34,338 nucleotides of DNA from a virus: positions 1 through 34,338 of IMG/VR virus record IMGVR_UViG_3300027917_000108; one strand, written 5' to 3'. The notes beneath the pieces are model-generated. The model saw only the letters and a list, made by a program, of their open reading frames with translations, searched no databases and was not told the origin of the DNA. The translations under genes and the position numbers were made by a program. Of the stretch, positions 14,824 to 22,197 are shown piece after piece. The first letter of the stretch is position 1. Each line of letters starts with the position of its first letter.

Positions 14824-15002
14824 GCGAAAAGACGCGAAGACGGTTCACGAAACTCGAGGTGAAATACGCGGAGAAGTTCGGCGAGGCTTGGCCTTACGAA
14901 TACGGAACCGGCCGCGAAGCGGAAGCCATGATGCGGCGGTGCCTCAAGCTGGAAAAGCCGGTCGACGACCTTTACGAGATCCCGGACGGGACCATCGTAT
15001 GA
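14820..15002 (+). CDS. small protein of unknown function (60 aa)
   Basis: ATG 14820 overlaps the stop of the MuF gene (ATGA), and its own stop overlaps the next start. The product is a charged, mainly helical protein (KLEVKYAEKFGEAWPYEYG, then EAEAMMRRCLKLEKPVDDLY). No family is recognised. It lies in the head-gene block, but a virion role is not shown. Confidence 0.65.
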   Translation: MSEKTRRRFTKLEVKYAEKFGEAWPYEYGTGREAEAMMRRCLKLEKPVDDLYEIPDGTIV

Positions 15003-15403
15003 AGCGGATCGTCGATCTCCTCCGGATCGAGCCTCTTCCGGTGGATTGGATGGTCACGAAACCGAAGACTCCCGACGAGGCGATCTTCCTCCTTACGATG
15101 CACGCCTTTCTCGGAGTCGAGGAGGAGATGGAGTTCCTCGAGGCTCACACTCGGCTCTCGTTCGTTCGAAAGCTCATGCCAACCGTCGGGATGTGGATCC
15201 TCGAGTGCTGGATCGAGGAGGAGCTCGCCGCTCGATTCCGCGAGCTCGGGATTCTCTTGCTCGACGACGCCGCGGAGCTTATTCTTCGTGGGACATACGA
15301 CAACGCCGTCCGGGGCGACTACAACCTCGAAGAGCTCGTCGAAGAGACGAAATGCTACTGGCGGGGGCTGGGTTGTCCGGACGGAGTTCCCGAAATAGCA
15401 TGA
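14999..15403 (+). CDS. protein of unknown function (134 aa)
   Basis: ATG 14999 overlaps the previous stop (ATGA). The protein is acidic and helical throughout, with segments such as EAIFLLTMHAFLGVEEEMEF and LMPTVGMWILECWIEEELAA. Three cysteines are scattered without a metal-site pattern. I see no signal peptide or membrane segment, because the hydrophobic helices are interrupted by charges. The family is unknown. Tight coupling to the genes on both sides suggests co-expression with the head genes. Confidence 0.7.
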   Translation: MKRIVDLLRIEPLPVDWMVTKPKTPDEAIFLLTMHAFLGVEEEMEFLEAHTRLSFVRKLMPTVGMWILECWIEEELAARFRELGILLLDDAAELILRGTYDNAVRGDYNLEELVEETKCYWRGLGCPDGVPEIA

Positions 15404-15888
15404 GCCGAAAGATCCTCCTCCCGAAACTTCCAAGCGGAAAGAGCACACCTCTCATACGCGGATCCGAAGTCGTCGATCGCGGAACCTCCCTCGAAGGCCA
15501 ACTCCGGGAAATGGCCAGGACTCGGGGAGGGATGGTCGTCCACATTCTTCGAACGATGCGGACGATGAGGCTCGTAAAGACGGAGCCGACATGGTCGAAC
15601 CTGATCTCTTCCGAATGGGGAGGCGAAGTCCGTCGGGCTCTCCCGGTCGAGGAGTTCCGGATTTATCGCTCCCTCTGGTCGTTGATCGAGTCGATCACGA
15701 CGGAGAAGGAGGAGCGGAACCGGATCGAGTTCGCGATCGCCGTGATGAAGGAGCGACTCGACGCGAAGCGATACGGAACGGCGAAAAGACCAGAGCCGTC
15801 GGTGTTCGGGATCACGGATCCGAAGCTCGAGGACCATGTCCGGAAGGAAGCTCTCGCTCGAACGGCGGAGATCTTCCCCGGGAAATAG
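15400..15888 (+). CDS. protein of unknown function (162 aa)
   Basis: ATG 15400 overlaps the preceding stop. The N-terminus is basic and disordered (MSRKILLPKLPSGKS). Helices follow (SLEGQLREMARTRGG, VEEFRIYRSLWSLIESI), with a basic region (KERLDAKRYGTAKR) and a charged tail. It is not recognised. Its place just before the scaffold gene would suit a minor head or head-completion protein, but this is only context. Confidence 0.65.
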   Translation: MSRKILLPKLPSGKSTPLIRGSEVVDRGTSLEGQLREMARTRGGMVVHILRTMRTMRLVKTEPTWSNLISSEWGGEVRRALPVEEFRIYRSLWSLIESITTEKEERNRIEFAIAVMKERLDAKRYGTAKRPEPSVFGITDPKLEDHVRKEALARTAEIFPGK

Positions 15889-15932
15889 GCTTGCGGCGGT
15901 GCCGGACAAGCGTTAAGAAACGAAGAGAGACC

Positions 15933-15947
15933 GATCTCGGAGAGATC
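15933..15947 (+). promoter_or_regulatory. hairpin over the ribosome site of the scaffold gene
   Basis: GATCTC-GGA-GAGATC is a perfect 6-bp stem with a three-base loop, four bases before ATG 15952. The only Shine-Dalgarno-like bases (GGAGAG) lie in its loop and right arm, so the structure would limit initiation. This suggests translational tuning of scaffold output relative to capsid. It is an inference from base pairing only. Confidence 0.4.
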
Positions 15948-15951
15948 CAAA

Positions 15952-16743
15952 ATGAGCCTAAGATACCAAGTCGATACGCTGGACGAAGTCCCGGAGGGAC
16001 TCCGTGACCACTACGAAGAAGTTCATCGGAACGGAAAGACGGTTTTCGTTCTTCAAGTCGAAGGAGCCGTCGGGAAAGATAAGGTCGACGAGTTCCGGAC
16101 GAACAATATCGCGTTGAAGAAGCAACTCGAGGACTTCCAGACGCGGTTCGACGGGATCTCCCTCTCGCGGGAGGAGCTCGAGGATCTCATCGCCAAGCGG
16201 GAGTCTTACCAGAACTTCCAGGCGAAGGGGAAAGATCAGGTCGAAGAGCTCGTGACGAAACGGATGGAAGCGGCGAAGGCCGAACACGAGCGACAGATTT
16301 CCGGTCTCCGAGAGGAGAACGATACGATGCGGAAACGTCTTTCGGACGTTACGATCGACCAAACGGCCGTCGCAGTCGCGACGAAACGCGGACTCCGGCC
16401 GTCGGCGATTCCGGACCTTACGAATCGTGCGAGGACTATTTTCCGCCTAAAGGACGGCGTCCCAACCGCTTTCGAATCCGACGGCAAGACGGTTCGATTC
16501 GGGAAAGACGCGAATCCTTTGGGGATCGAAGAGTGGGTCGAAGGCTTAACCGCCGAAGCTCCCCATCTCTTTCAGGAATCGAGCGGGAGCGGTGCTTCCG
16601 GTGATGGCTCCGGTGGAGCGAACGATTCCCGGGTGACTCGGAACCCGTGGAGCAAATCGTCGTTTAACCTAACCGAGCAAATGAAAATCACGAAGAGGGA
16701 TCCGAAGCTCGCGGCACGCCTCCGAGCGCAAGCCGAGAAGTAA
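15952..16743 (+). CDS. capsid scaffolding protein (probable)
   Basis: This 263-residue protein lies immediately before the major capsid gene. It opens with YQVDTLDEVPEGLRDHYEEV, like phage scaffold proteins whose N-terminus reads 'tLdevp...yyee'. A predicted coiled coil follows at about 45-130 (IALKKQLEDFQTRF, KRMEAAKAEHERQISGLREEN). The C-terminal half has a glycine/serine-rich disordered linker (SSGSGASGDGSGG) and a final helix-loop-helix-like basic tail (TKRDPKLAARLRAQ), which in scaffold proteins contacts the capsid protein. Scaffold guides procapsid assembly and then leaves. The stop is 27 bases before the capsid ATG. Confidence 0.8.
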   Translation: MSLRYQVDTLDEVPEGLRDHYEEVHRNGKTVFVLQVEGAVGKDKVDEFRTNNIALKKQLEDFQTRFDGISLSREELEDLIAKRESYQNFQAKGKDQVEELVTKRMEAAKAEHERQISGLREENDTMRKRLSDVTIDQTAVAVATKRGLRPSAIPDLTNRARTIFRLKDGVPTAFESDGKTVRFGKDANPLGIEEWVEGLTAEAPHLFQESSGSGASGDGSGGANDSRVTRNPWSKSSFNLTEQMKITKRDPKLAARLRAQAEK

Positions 16744-16770
16744 ACGATCCCTCGAGGAAGGAATACCGTT

Positions 16771-17799
16771 ATGGCCAAAACACTCGTTTCCGACGTGATC
16801 GTGCCCGAGATCTTCGAGGGATACGTGATCGAACGGACCGCGGAACTCGCCGCGTTCGCGCAGGCGGGAATCATCGCGATGGATCCCGACTTCGACGCTC
16901 GCGCTCAAGGCGGGGGACGAACCGTCAACATGCCGTTCTGGCAGGACATCTCCGGGGCTCGCCAAATCCTATCGGATGCGGCTTCGCTTACCGTCAACAA
17001 GATCGCCGCGTCCCAGGACGCTGCCGCGATCCATAACGACGGCAACGCCTGGTCCGTGAACGTCCTCGCGAAGTGGCTCTCCGGGGACGACCCGATGGGA
17101 GCGATCGGAACTCTCGTGGGCGAATACTGGGCTCGAACCGACGAGACCATGTTGATCGCCTCGATCAACGGTCTCCTGCTCGAGTTCGACTCGATCGCCG
17201 GGGATCCGAACATCCTCAAGATCGCGAGCGAGACGATCGCAGGGACCACGGACGCGAACCGCTTGAACGGTTCGACCTTCATCGACGCTCTTCAGGTTCT
17301 CGGGGACCGCTCCGCTCGCCTGACGGCCGTCGCGATGCACTCCGCCACGGAGGCGTATCTGAAGAAGGCGGATCTGATCGACTACGTGCCCGACTCGGAA
17401 GGGAAACCTTCGATCGCCACGTTCCAGGGTCGACGCGTGGTCGTCGACGACGATCTCCCGACTCGCGCGGGAACCACGGACGGCGTCGTTTACACGACCG
17501 TTCTCTTCGGCGACGGAGCCTTCGCGAAAGGCGCGGCTCCTCTGGCGGGTGATCCTCTCGAGGGAGGCTTCGGTTCCGAAGCCGTCGAGATGGCTCGCGT
17601 TCCTCTGGACTCCGATTCGGTTCTCATTAACCGACGTCGGCACCTTCTCCACCCGCGCGGCGTGCGCTGGGTCGAAGGATCGGTGGCGGGAGAGTCTCCG
17701 ACTGACGCGGAGCTCGCGCTCGCCGCGAACTGGACGAAGGTTTACGAGTCGAAGAACATTCGCCTCGTGATCGTCGAGCACAATAACGAGAACGCTTAA
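16771..17799 (+). CDS. major capsid protein, HK97 fold
   Basis: This 342-residue protein has the features of a widespread siphophage capsid family: an early VIVPEIFEGYVIERTAE, the segment GGGRTVNMPFWQD, and KIAASQDAAAIHNDGNAW. LSGDDPMGAIG and a late TRGV-like HPRGVRW strand follow. The fold is inferred, but the family resemblance and the place after scaffold are strong. It has the best ribosome site of the region (GGAAGGA) and a terminator behind it, both usual for the most abundant virion protein. No maturation-protease gene was found nearby, and the family normally does not need one. Confidence 0.9.
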   Translation: MAKTLVSDVIVPEIFEGYVIERTAELAAFAQAGIIAMDPDFDARAQGGGRTVNMPFWQDISGARQILSDAASLTVNKIAASQDAAAIHNDGNAWSVNVLAKWLSGDDPMGAIGTLVGEYWARTDETMLIASINGLLLEFDSIAGDPNILKIASETIAGTTDANRLNGSTFIDALQVLGDRSARLTAVAMHSATEAYLKKADLIDYVPDSEGKPSIATFQGRRVVVDDDLPTRAGTTDGVVYTTVLFGDGAFAKGAAPLAGDPLEGGFGSEAVEMARVPLDSDSVLINRRRHLLHPRGVRWVEGSVAGESPTDAELALAANWTKVYESKNIRLVIVEHNNENA

Positions 17800-17859
17800 T
17801 CTCCTCGAGCCGGGGTGAGTCAGCTCCTCTAACCTCGGCTCCTCTCCCGGAGAAACGGC

Positions 17860-17895
17860 GGGAGGGGCTCGTTCCTCGCGAGCCTCTCCCTTTCT
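17860..17895 (+). terminator. Rho-independent terminator behind the capsid gene
   Basis: GGGAGGGGCTCG (17860-17871) pairs with CGAGCCTCTCCC (17879-17890) over 12 bp with one G.T wobble and a seven-base loop, followed by TTTCT. The T-run is short, so termination is probably partial, allowing reduced reading into the downstream genes. Confidence 0.7.
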
Positions 17896-17926
17896 CGAAG
17901 AAGATCTCGAAACGAAAGGCGATAAG

Positions 17927-18148
17927 ATGCCCAAAGGACTTCCCAAATCTATCGGCAAGGATTCGGCCGGAGCGTTCTTTTACGCGAAGCCGTTCACCGT
18001 TGCCACCGCTCCTCCCGCCACCGCGTATCCCGCGGGGACCATCATCTTCGTCTCGGACGGCGTGGCCGGTTCTCCCGGTCTCGCTTTCTCGGACGGGACG
18101 AATTGGAAACGGGCGGACACTCCGGCGACGACGATCGCCGAGACGTAA
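17927..18148 (+). CDS. small probable head-surface protein (73 aa)
   Basis: The protein is 73 residues, beta-rich and low in charge: alanine/proline segment (VATAPPATAYPAGTI), then VSDGVAGSPGLAFSDGTNW. The last pattern is common in phage fibre/appendage domains and in small proteins encoded just after capsid genes. A decoration or head-fibre role is plausible from position alone. The ribosome site is GAAAGGCGATAAG-ATG. Confidence 0.65.
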   Translation: MPKGLPKSIGKDSAGAFFYAKPFTVATAPPATAYPAGTIIFVSDGVAGSPGLAFSDGTNWKRADTPATTIAET

Positions 18149-18192
18149 GCGGTTTTCGGTAAAGTCACAGAACTACACCGATGGTCCGGACC

Positions 18193-18237
18193 TTAGCGAA
18201 ACACGAAGGGAGAGAGTCCGGCTCGCCCCTTCGCTAA
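18193..18237 (+). repeat. two alternative stem-loops in the leader of gene 18258
   Basis: TTAGCGAA (18193-18200) pairs with TTCGCTAA (18230-18237), while CGAAGGG (18204-18210) pairs with CCCTTCG (18227-18233). The two share bases 18230-18233 and cannot form together in full. The region lies 20-65 bases before ATG 18258. It may be an RNA structure, but no T-run follows. Confidence 0.3.
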
Positions 18238-18257
18238 CCACGAAAGAAAGAAGAGCG

Positions 18258-18593
18258 ATGCCGATAAGCCAACTGCCGTATCCGATCTTGAATCGGAAGA
18301 GGAACTCGAGGCTCCCGGAGAAGAACGCGGAGGAACTCGAGAAGGAAGCCGCGGAGCGAAAGCGGATTATGAAGCGGCTCCAAGACCAGAAGAAGCTCCT
18401 CGAGGAGAGCGAACCGAAGCAACTAAAGAAGGTTGCCCGGGAGCTCATCTCGAAGAAGACTCGAACCACCGGAGACGTATCGGAGGAGGACGAAGGGGAC
18501 GGGATGCCGTCGCTCGGGAAGACCGGGAGAAGTGAAGGAAATCAAGTGCTCGGAGACTACGTGAAAAAGAAGCGGTCGAAGGCCGCGGCGTAA
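18258..18593 (+). CDS. charged coiled-coil protein of unknown function (111 aa)
   Basis: ATG 18258 is preceded by CGAAAGAAAGAAGAGCG. Residues about 18-60 are a highly charged continuous helix (KNAEELEKEAAERKRIMKRL, then QDQKKLLEESE). An acidic GDVSEEDEGDG patch and a basic end (KKKRSKAAA) follow. There are no hydrophobic core segments, so it is probably elongated or disordered and may bind DNA or other head proteins. I do not recognise it. The upstream part of the same frame is a shadow of the 17927 gene. Confidence 0.6.
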   Translation: MPISQLPYPILNRKRNSRLPEKNAEELEKEAAERKRIMKRLQDQKKLLEESEPKQLKKVARELISKKTRTTGDVSEEDEGDGMPSLGKTGRSEGNQVLGDYVKKKRSKAAA

Positions 18594-18615
18594 CGCCCGA
18601 CGAAAGATCCGAAAG

Positions 18616-18650
18616 ACGGGACGTCGCGAACCGGCGTCCCGTTTGTCTTT
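18616..18650 (+). terminator. probable Rho-independent terminator
   Basis: ACGGGACG (18616-18623) pairs perfectly with CGTCCCGT (18635-18642) around an 11-base loop, followed directly by TTGTCTTT. It lies 22 bases after the stop of gene 18258 and would separate the capsid block from the connector block. Confidence 0.65.
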
Positions 18651-18782
18651 ATGAAGAAGACTCCAAACCCGAAATTCGAACTGAAGCCTCGACGGAAGAT
18701 GGCGACGACGAAGACGCGGCAGGGGCTCGCGTTCTATACGATCCAGCATCAAGAGAACCGTCGGGAGCGGCAGGCACCTTAA
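18651..18782 (+). CDS. possible small basic protein (43 aa)
   Basis: ATG 18651 begins immediately after the T-rich end of the terminator and runs 43 codons to TAA, nine bases before the next gene. The product is strongly basic (PKFELKPRRKMATTKTRQ) with an aromatic helix (GLAFYTIQHQENRRER). There is no ribosome site before the first ATG, since hairpin and T-run occupy that place. The internal ATG at 18699 is an alternative but is not better supported. Its codons suit the window moderately. It could be a real mini-gene or simply the spacer. Confidence 0.35.
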   Translation: MKKTPNPKFELKPRRKMATTKTRQGLAFYTIQHQENRRERQAP

Positions 18783-18791
18783 GGAAACTCT

Positions 18792-19316
18792 ATGGCTCTC
18801 GTTGTAGTCGTCGAAGACGGAAGCGGTCTCTCGGACGCGAATTCCTACATCTCCGCGGCGGACGCGGACGCGTATTTCGAGGGGCACGTTTACAACTCCA
18901 CTTGGCTCGAGAAGGCGGAATCCGAGAAGGAAGCCGCTCTCGTTCACGCGACTCGAATGCTCGATCAACAAGTTCAGTGGAAGGGGCACCGATCGAATCC
19001 GTCTCAGGCTCTTATGTGGCCGCGGCAGAACGTGAAGGATCCGGACGACGCGGACGGATACTATCTCGCGAGCGACGAGATCCCGAAGTGGCTCGAAGAC
19101 GCGACATGCGAGCTCGCGCAGGAAATCTTCGCGGCGAATCCGAACGTCCGTCCGGAAGGGGAAGGGATCGCGGACTTCAAGCTCGACGGCGTCCTCGCGG
19201 TCACGTTCAACGCGGCGACGGCGAAGCAACCGATCCCGGGATGGCTCGCGACGATCTTCGCGAAGTTCGGATCCCCGATCGCCTCGAGCTTCTCCGCTAA
19301 ACTTGTCAGGGTGTAA
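18792..19316 (+). CDS. head-tail adaptor (DnaT-like/gp6-like connector)
   Basis: This 174-residue protein opens with VVVEDGSGLSDANSYISAADADAYF, the characteristic beginning of a connector family often annotated 'putative DnaT-like ssDNA binding protein'. AL.HATRMLD and LMWPRQ segments are also family-typical, followed by a helix (LEDATCELAQEIF). In siphophages this protein binds below the portal as the first neck ring, and the DnaT name is a historical misnomer. AAGGA precedes ATG by six bases. It starts the connector block 18792-20587. Confidence 0.85.
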   Translation: MALVVVVEDGSGLSDANSYISAADADAYFEGHVYNSTWLEKAESEKEAALVHATRMLDQQVQWKGHRSNPSQALMWPRQNVKDPDDADGYYLASDEIPKWLEDATCELAQEIFAANPNVRPEGEGIADFKLDGVLAVTFNAATAKQPIPGWLATIFAKFGSPIASSFSAKLVRV

Positions 19317-19317
19317 A

Positions 19318-19695
19318 ATGGCTCTCGATATCAAAGGACTCGCCGGGGGACTCGTCGATCTCGGCTTCTCGCTCGCCGGTCAAATCCTCGTGACGTGCGT
19401 TTACTCGCACCGGACGGCCGCGGTTTACGATCCGACGGCCGGGACGACGGCGGAGACGACCGAAGAGGCGACGGTGAAGGCGATCCTTCAACCCTATTCG
19501 GAGAGGGAGATCGACGGGGACCGAATCCGGATCGGGGACCGTCGCGCGATCATCAAACGGTCCGAGCTAAAGGGGATTTCCGAGTTCTCGCAGCAGGACA
19601 CGCTAACGATCGGGACGGAGCGGTGGCAGTTTATCGACCCGGGATACGATCCCGCGGACGCCGTCCTCAAGGGTCAGATCCGGAAGATCGCGTAA
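19318..19695 (+). CDS. head completion / neck protein (probable)
   Basis: This 125-residue protein starts at ATG 19318, one base after the previous stop, with AGGG upstream. A TTG start at 19303 in the same frame was not preferred. The fold looks beta-rich, with ILVTCVYSHRTAAVYDP, AILQPYSEREIDGDRI and a terminal WQFIDPGYDPADAV strand region. This matches small head-closure/stopper proteins such as those after gp6-like connectors. The function is inferred from position and strand pattern. Confidence 0.7.
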   Translation: MALDIKGLAGGLVDLGFSLAGQILVTCVYSHRTAAVYDPTAGTTAETTEEATVKAILQPYSEREIDGDRIRIGDRRAIIKRSELKGISEFSQQDTLTIGTERWQFIDPGYDPADAVLKGQIRKIA

Positions 19696-19697
19696 CG

Positions 19698-20117
19698 ATG
19701 GCCCAGCCGAAGTTCAAGCGACAAGTCGCGAAATGGATAAAGACGACCGGGATCCAGAGGCAGCAAATCCTTAAGTCCGTCGCCTTCTTCCTATACGGCC
19801 GCGTTGTCGAGCTCACGCCGGTCGACACGGGGCGAGCGCGAGCCTCGTGGACTCTGGTTAGCGGGGAGGTTGCCGATACGACCGTGGCTCCCGAGAGGAC
19901 GTCCGAGAGGGATAAGCCTTTGTCGAATCCTCCGAGCGTCACCGAATATCCGGGAGGGAAGATCGGTTTCGTCGAGCTCGCGAACGTTTACACGATAGCG
20001 AACGCGCTTCCGTATATCGTTGCGCTCGAGGAGGGGCACTCGGGACAGGCTCCGGCCGGGATGGCGAAGATCGCCGCGGCGGAGACGAAACTCTGGCTCA
20101 GGGCCCAACTAGGTTGA
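19698..20117 (+). CDS. HK97 gp10-like neck/tail-completion protein
   Basis: The 139-residue product shows the hallmark VELTPVDTGRARASW near residue 38-52, shared with HK97 gp10-type proteins. YPGGKIGFVELANVYTIANALPYIVALEEGHSGQAPAG follows in the order typical of the family (quoted here as four adjoining pieces: the Y-P-G-G turn, the N-x-Y-x-I-A-N segment, P-Y-I-x-x-L-E-E-G-H-S and Q-A-P-A-G-M). It joins the neck to the tail tube. It starts two bases after the previous stop. A small GCTCC/GGAGC hairpin lies just after its stop. Confidence 0.85.
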   Translation: MAQPKFKRQVAKWIKTTGIQRQQILKSVAFFLYGRVVELTPVDTGRARASWTLVSGEVADTTVAPERTSERDKPLSNPPSVTEYPGGKIGFVELANVYTIANALPYIVALEEGHSGQAPAGMAKIAAAETKLWLRAQLG

Positions 20118-20158
20118 CGCTTGCTCCCGAGAGTCGGAGCGCGTAAAAGGAAAGAGCG

Positions 20159-20587
20159 ATGGCCGACGAAGTTTTCGATCCGATCCGGAAGTTGATCGAG
20201 TCCCGATTCAAAACGTGGTGGGACGCGAACGGCGGAGGGATCCCCGTCGAGTGGGACGGAGTTCCGTTCGAACAGCCGGAAGGGAAGGTATGGGTGAGGC
20301 TCGTTCTCCTCCCGGGGCAAGGGATTCAGGCTTCTATCGGATCGAAGAAGCTCGAGAAGCAACCGGGGGTTGCGGTGGTTTCGATCTTCACAGAGAAGAA
20401 CTCGGGGACGAAGACGGCTTTCGATCTCGCCGATAAAGCGGCCGAAGCCTTCCGATTCCAGCAGTTGACGGACGGAACGGTGGTGGTAGCGATGGAGGCT
20501 CCTTACGTTACGCGGGGGAATCCCGCGGACGAGTTCTTCACGATCAACCTCAACGCCCCTTACGAGGCTCAACACTTAACTCTCTAA
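20159..20587 (+). CDS. tail terminator protein
   Basis: This 142-residue protein lies between the gp10-like gene and the tube gene. It begins with FDPIRKLIESRFKTWWDA, then VPFEQPEGKVWVRLVLLPG, the typical opening of DUF4128-like tail terminator proteins. The end (EFFTINLNAPYEAQ) also fits. Six copies cap the tail tube and fix its length. ATG 20159 is preceded by AAAAGGAAAGAGCG. It ends four bases before the tube gene. Confidence 0.8.
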   Translation: MADEVFDPIRKLIESRFKTWWDANGGGIPVEWDGVPFEQPEGKVWVRLVLLPGQGIQASIGSKKLEKQPGVAVVSIFTEKNSGTKTAFDLADKAAEAFRFQQLTDGTVVVAMEAPYVTRGNPADEFFTINLNAPYEAQHLTL

Positions 20588-20591
20588 CGCT

Positions 20592-21758
20592 ATGAGCGAC
20601 GCAAATCTGACCAAAGTCCTATACGCTCCGGAGACGGCTTTCGCGGAAACGCCGGATCTCGGATCCACCCTTCAAGAGCTCCGGTTCACTTCGGAGAGTC
20701 TTGCCCACGTCAAGGAGACGGTCGTCTCGGAAGAGATCCGAGCGGATCGCGCTCGAGCCGACTTGATCCAAGTCGGGCTTTCGGCCGAAGGTTCGGTCGA
20801 CGTCGAGTCGATCCTCACGGCTTACAACGACCTGATCCTCGCCGCGCTCCTCGCTTCGGCATGGACGACCGGACAGGATACGGGGCTCACGCTCACGAGC
20901 GATATCGCGACGAACACGATCACCGCGACGGCGGGGACGTTCTCGACCGCGACGCAGGCGGCGAAGCTCGTGAAGATCGCCGGAATGACGGATCCGGCTC
21001 TCAACCGCGTTTACACGATCGTGTCCGCTACTTCGACCGTCCTTACCGTGGTTCCCGGGCAGATAACGGTCGACGAAGTCGCGACGGCTTCGTGCACGGC
21101 GGACTACAAATACGCTCGGAACGGAACGACTCTCTCGAGCTTCCTGATCGAGAAGCAATTCTCGGGGATTACTCCGGCCCACTACGTGGCGATGATCGGA
21201 GCGGTCGTGAACGAGTTCTCGATGAGTCTCGAGGCTCGAGCCGTCGCTCAGATGAGCTTCGGATTCATGGGAGCCCGACTGATCGAGTCGACCGCGACGC
21301 ACGGAGACGGCTCTCCGACGGGACCGTCGACGAATCCGATCCTCAACACCACGGCGAACGTCGCGACGCTCTTTTACGACGGAGCGGCTCTCGGAGCGAA
21401 CGTGATGTCCTTCGAGATGGCTCTGAACAACAATCTCCGCGAACGACCGGCGATCGCGAAGCTCTTCACCTTGGAGCACGGGAAAGGGACGATCGACCTT
21501 ACCGGCACCTTGAACACTTACTTCGAGGACGCGACGCTCCTTCAAGCGTTCCTCGATCACGATTCCGCGGCTCTGCTCGTGCCGTTATTCGACGCGAACG
21601 GAAACGGGATGACGGTCTTCTTGCCGGAGATCAAATTCCCCGCAGGATCCCCGGTGGCGGAGGGGATAAATACGGACGTCATGTTGCCGATCGAGTTCCA
21701 GGCGTTACTCGACGCCGCTCTCGGCTACGTGATTCAAATCGACCAACTCGACGCGTAA
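20592..21758 (+). CDS. major tail protein (tail tube)
   Basis: The 388-residue protein opens with TKVLYAPETAFAETP and LRFTSESLAHVKETVVSEEIRADR, which is characteristic of siphophage tube proteins: two N-terminal strands followed by an 'early resistance to DNase' pattern. The remainder is beta-rich with many threonines (TLTSDIATNTITATAG). An added domain at about 95-180 with IVSATSTVLTVVPGQ may lie on the tube surface. A conserved helix-strand (NPILNTTANVATLFYDG) and a final VMLPIEFQAL strand complete the tube fold. Position before the chaperone pair supports the call. Confidence 0.85.
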   Translation: MSDANLTKVLYAPETAFAETPDLGSTLQELRFTSESLAHVKETVVSEEIRADRARADLIQVGLSAEGSVDVESILTAYNDLILAALLASAWTTGQDTGLTLTSDIATNTITATAGTFSTATQAAKLVKIAGMTDPALNRVYTIVSATSTVLTVVPGQITVDEVATASCTADYKYARNGTTLSSFLIEKQFSGITPAHYVAMIGAVVNEFSMSLEARAVAQMSFGFMGARLIESTATHGDGSPTGPSTNPILNTTANVATLFYDGAALGANVMSFEMALNNNLRERPAIAKLFTLEHGKGTIDLTGTLNTYFEDATLLQAFLDHDSAALLVPLFDANGNGMTVFLPEIKFPAGSPVAEGINTDVMLPIEFQALLDAALGYVIQIDQLDA

Positions 21759-21795
21759 CGGCGGAGCCGGTGACGCTCGAACGAAAGGAAAACCG

Positions 21796-22197
21796 ATGGA
21801 ACTGGACAAGCTAAATGTATCTCCGGAGGAGATCGAAGGCGTGTGGTGTGAATATCCCGGAAGCGATCTCCGTTTACGGATCGCCTCCATGCACTCTCCC
21901 CGATATCAGAAAGCCATGAGAAGGGGCTTCTCGAAGGCTCGGCGGAGTTCTCACGGGAAGAGCGAAGAGGATATCGAAGACGAAGTGCAACGCCGCGCGT
22001 TCGGCGAAGCGATCCTCGTCGGGTGGGAAAACCTCACCGAGAAAGGGAAGCCGGTCGAGTATTCGACGGAAAAGTCCGTCGAGCTCCTCCTCTCGCTTCC
22101 GAAGCTATACGCTTTCGTGCTTGGAAAGACCACGCGGGAATTCGCCGAACTCTCGGACGAAGAAGCGGAGAAGATTGAAAACTTGGGAAAAGGCTAA
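21796..22197 (+). CDS. tail assembly chaperone, short form (gpG-like)
   Basis: This 133-residue protein is encoded between the tube and tape-measure genes. It is mostly helical with a conserved opening (VWCEYPGSDLRLRIASMHSPRYQKAM) that binds nothing catalytic, as usual for this family. (That opening is given as two joined pieces: VWCEYPGSDL and RLRIASMHSPRYQKAM.) It ends NLGKG after a slippery heptamer at 22185-22191. It acts during tail assembly by coating the tape measure and is absent from the virion. CGAAAGGAAAACCG precedes ATG. Confidence 0.85.
   Translation: MELDKLNVSPEEIEGVWCEYPGSDLRLRIASMHSPRYQKAMRRGFSKARRSSHGKSEEDIEDEVQRRAFGEAILVGWENLTEKGKPVEYSTEKSVELLLSLPKLYAFVLGKTTREFAELSDEEAEKIENLGKG
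22185..22191 (+). other. programmed -1 ribosomal frameshift site
   Basis: The heptamer G GGA AAA is in the correct phase (0-frame codons TTG GGA AAA, then GGC TAA). A -1 slip here leads into the open frame 22191-22577. The arrangement is as in lambda gpG/gpGT. No strong downstream stem was seen by eye. Confidence 0.85.
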
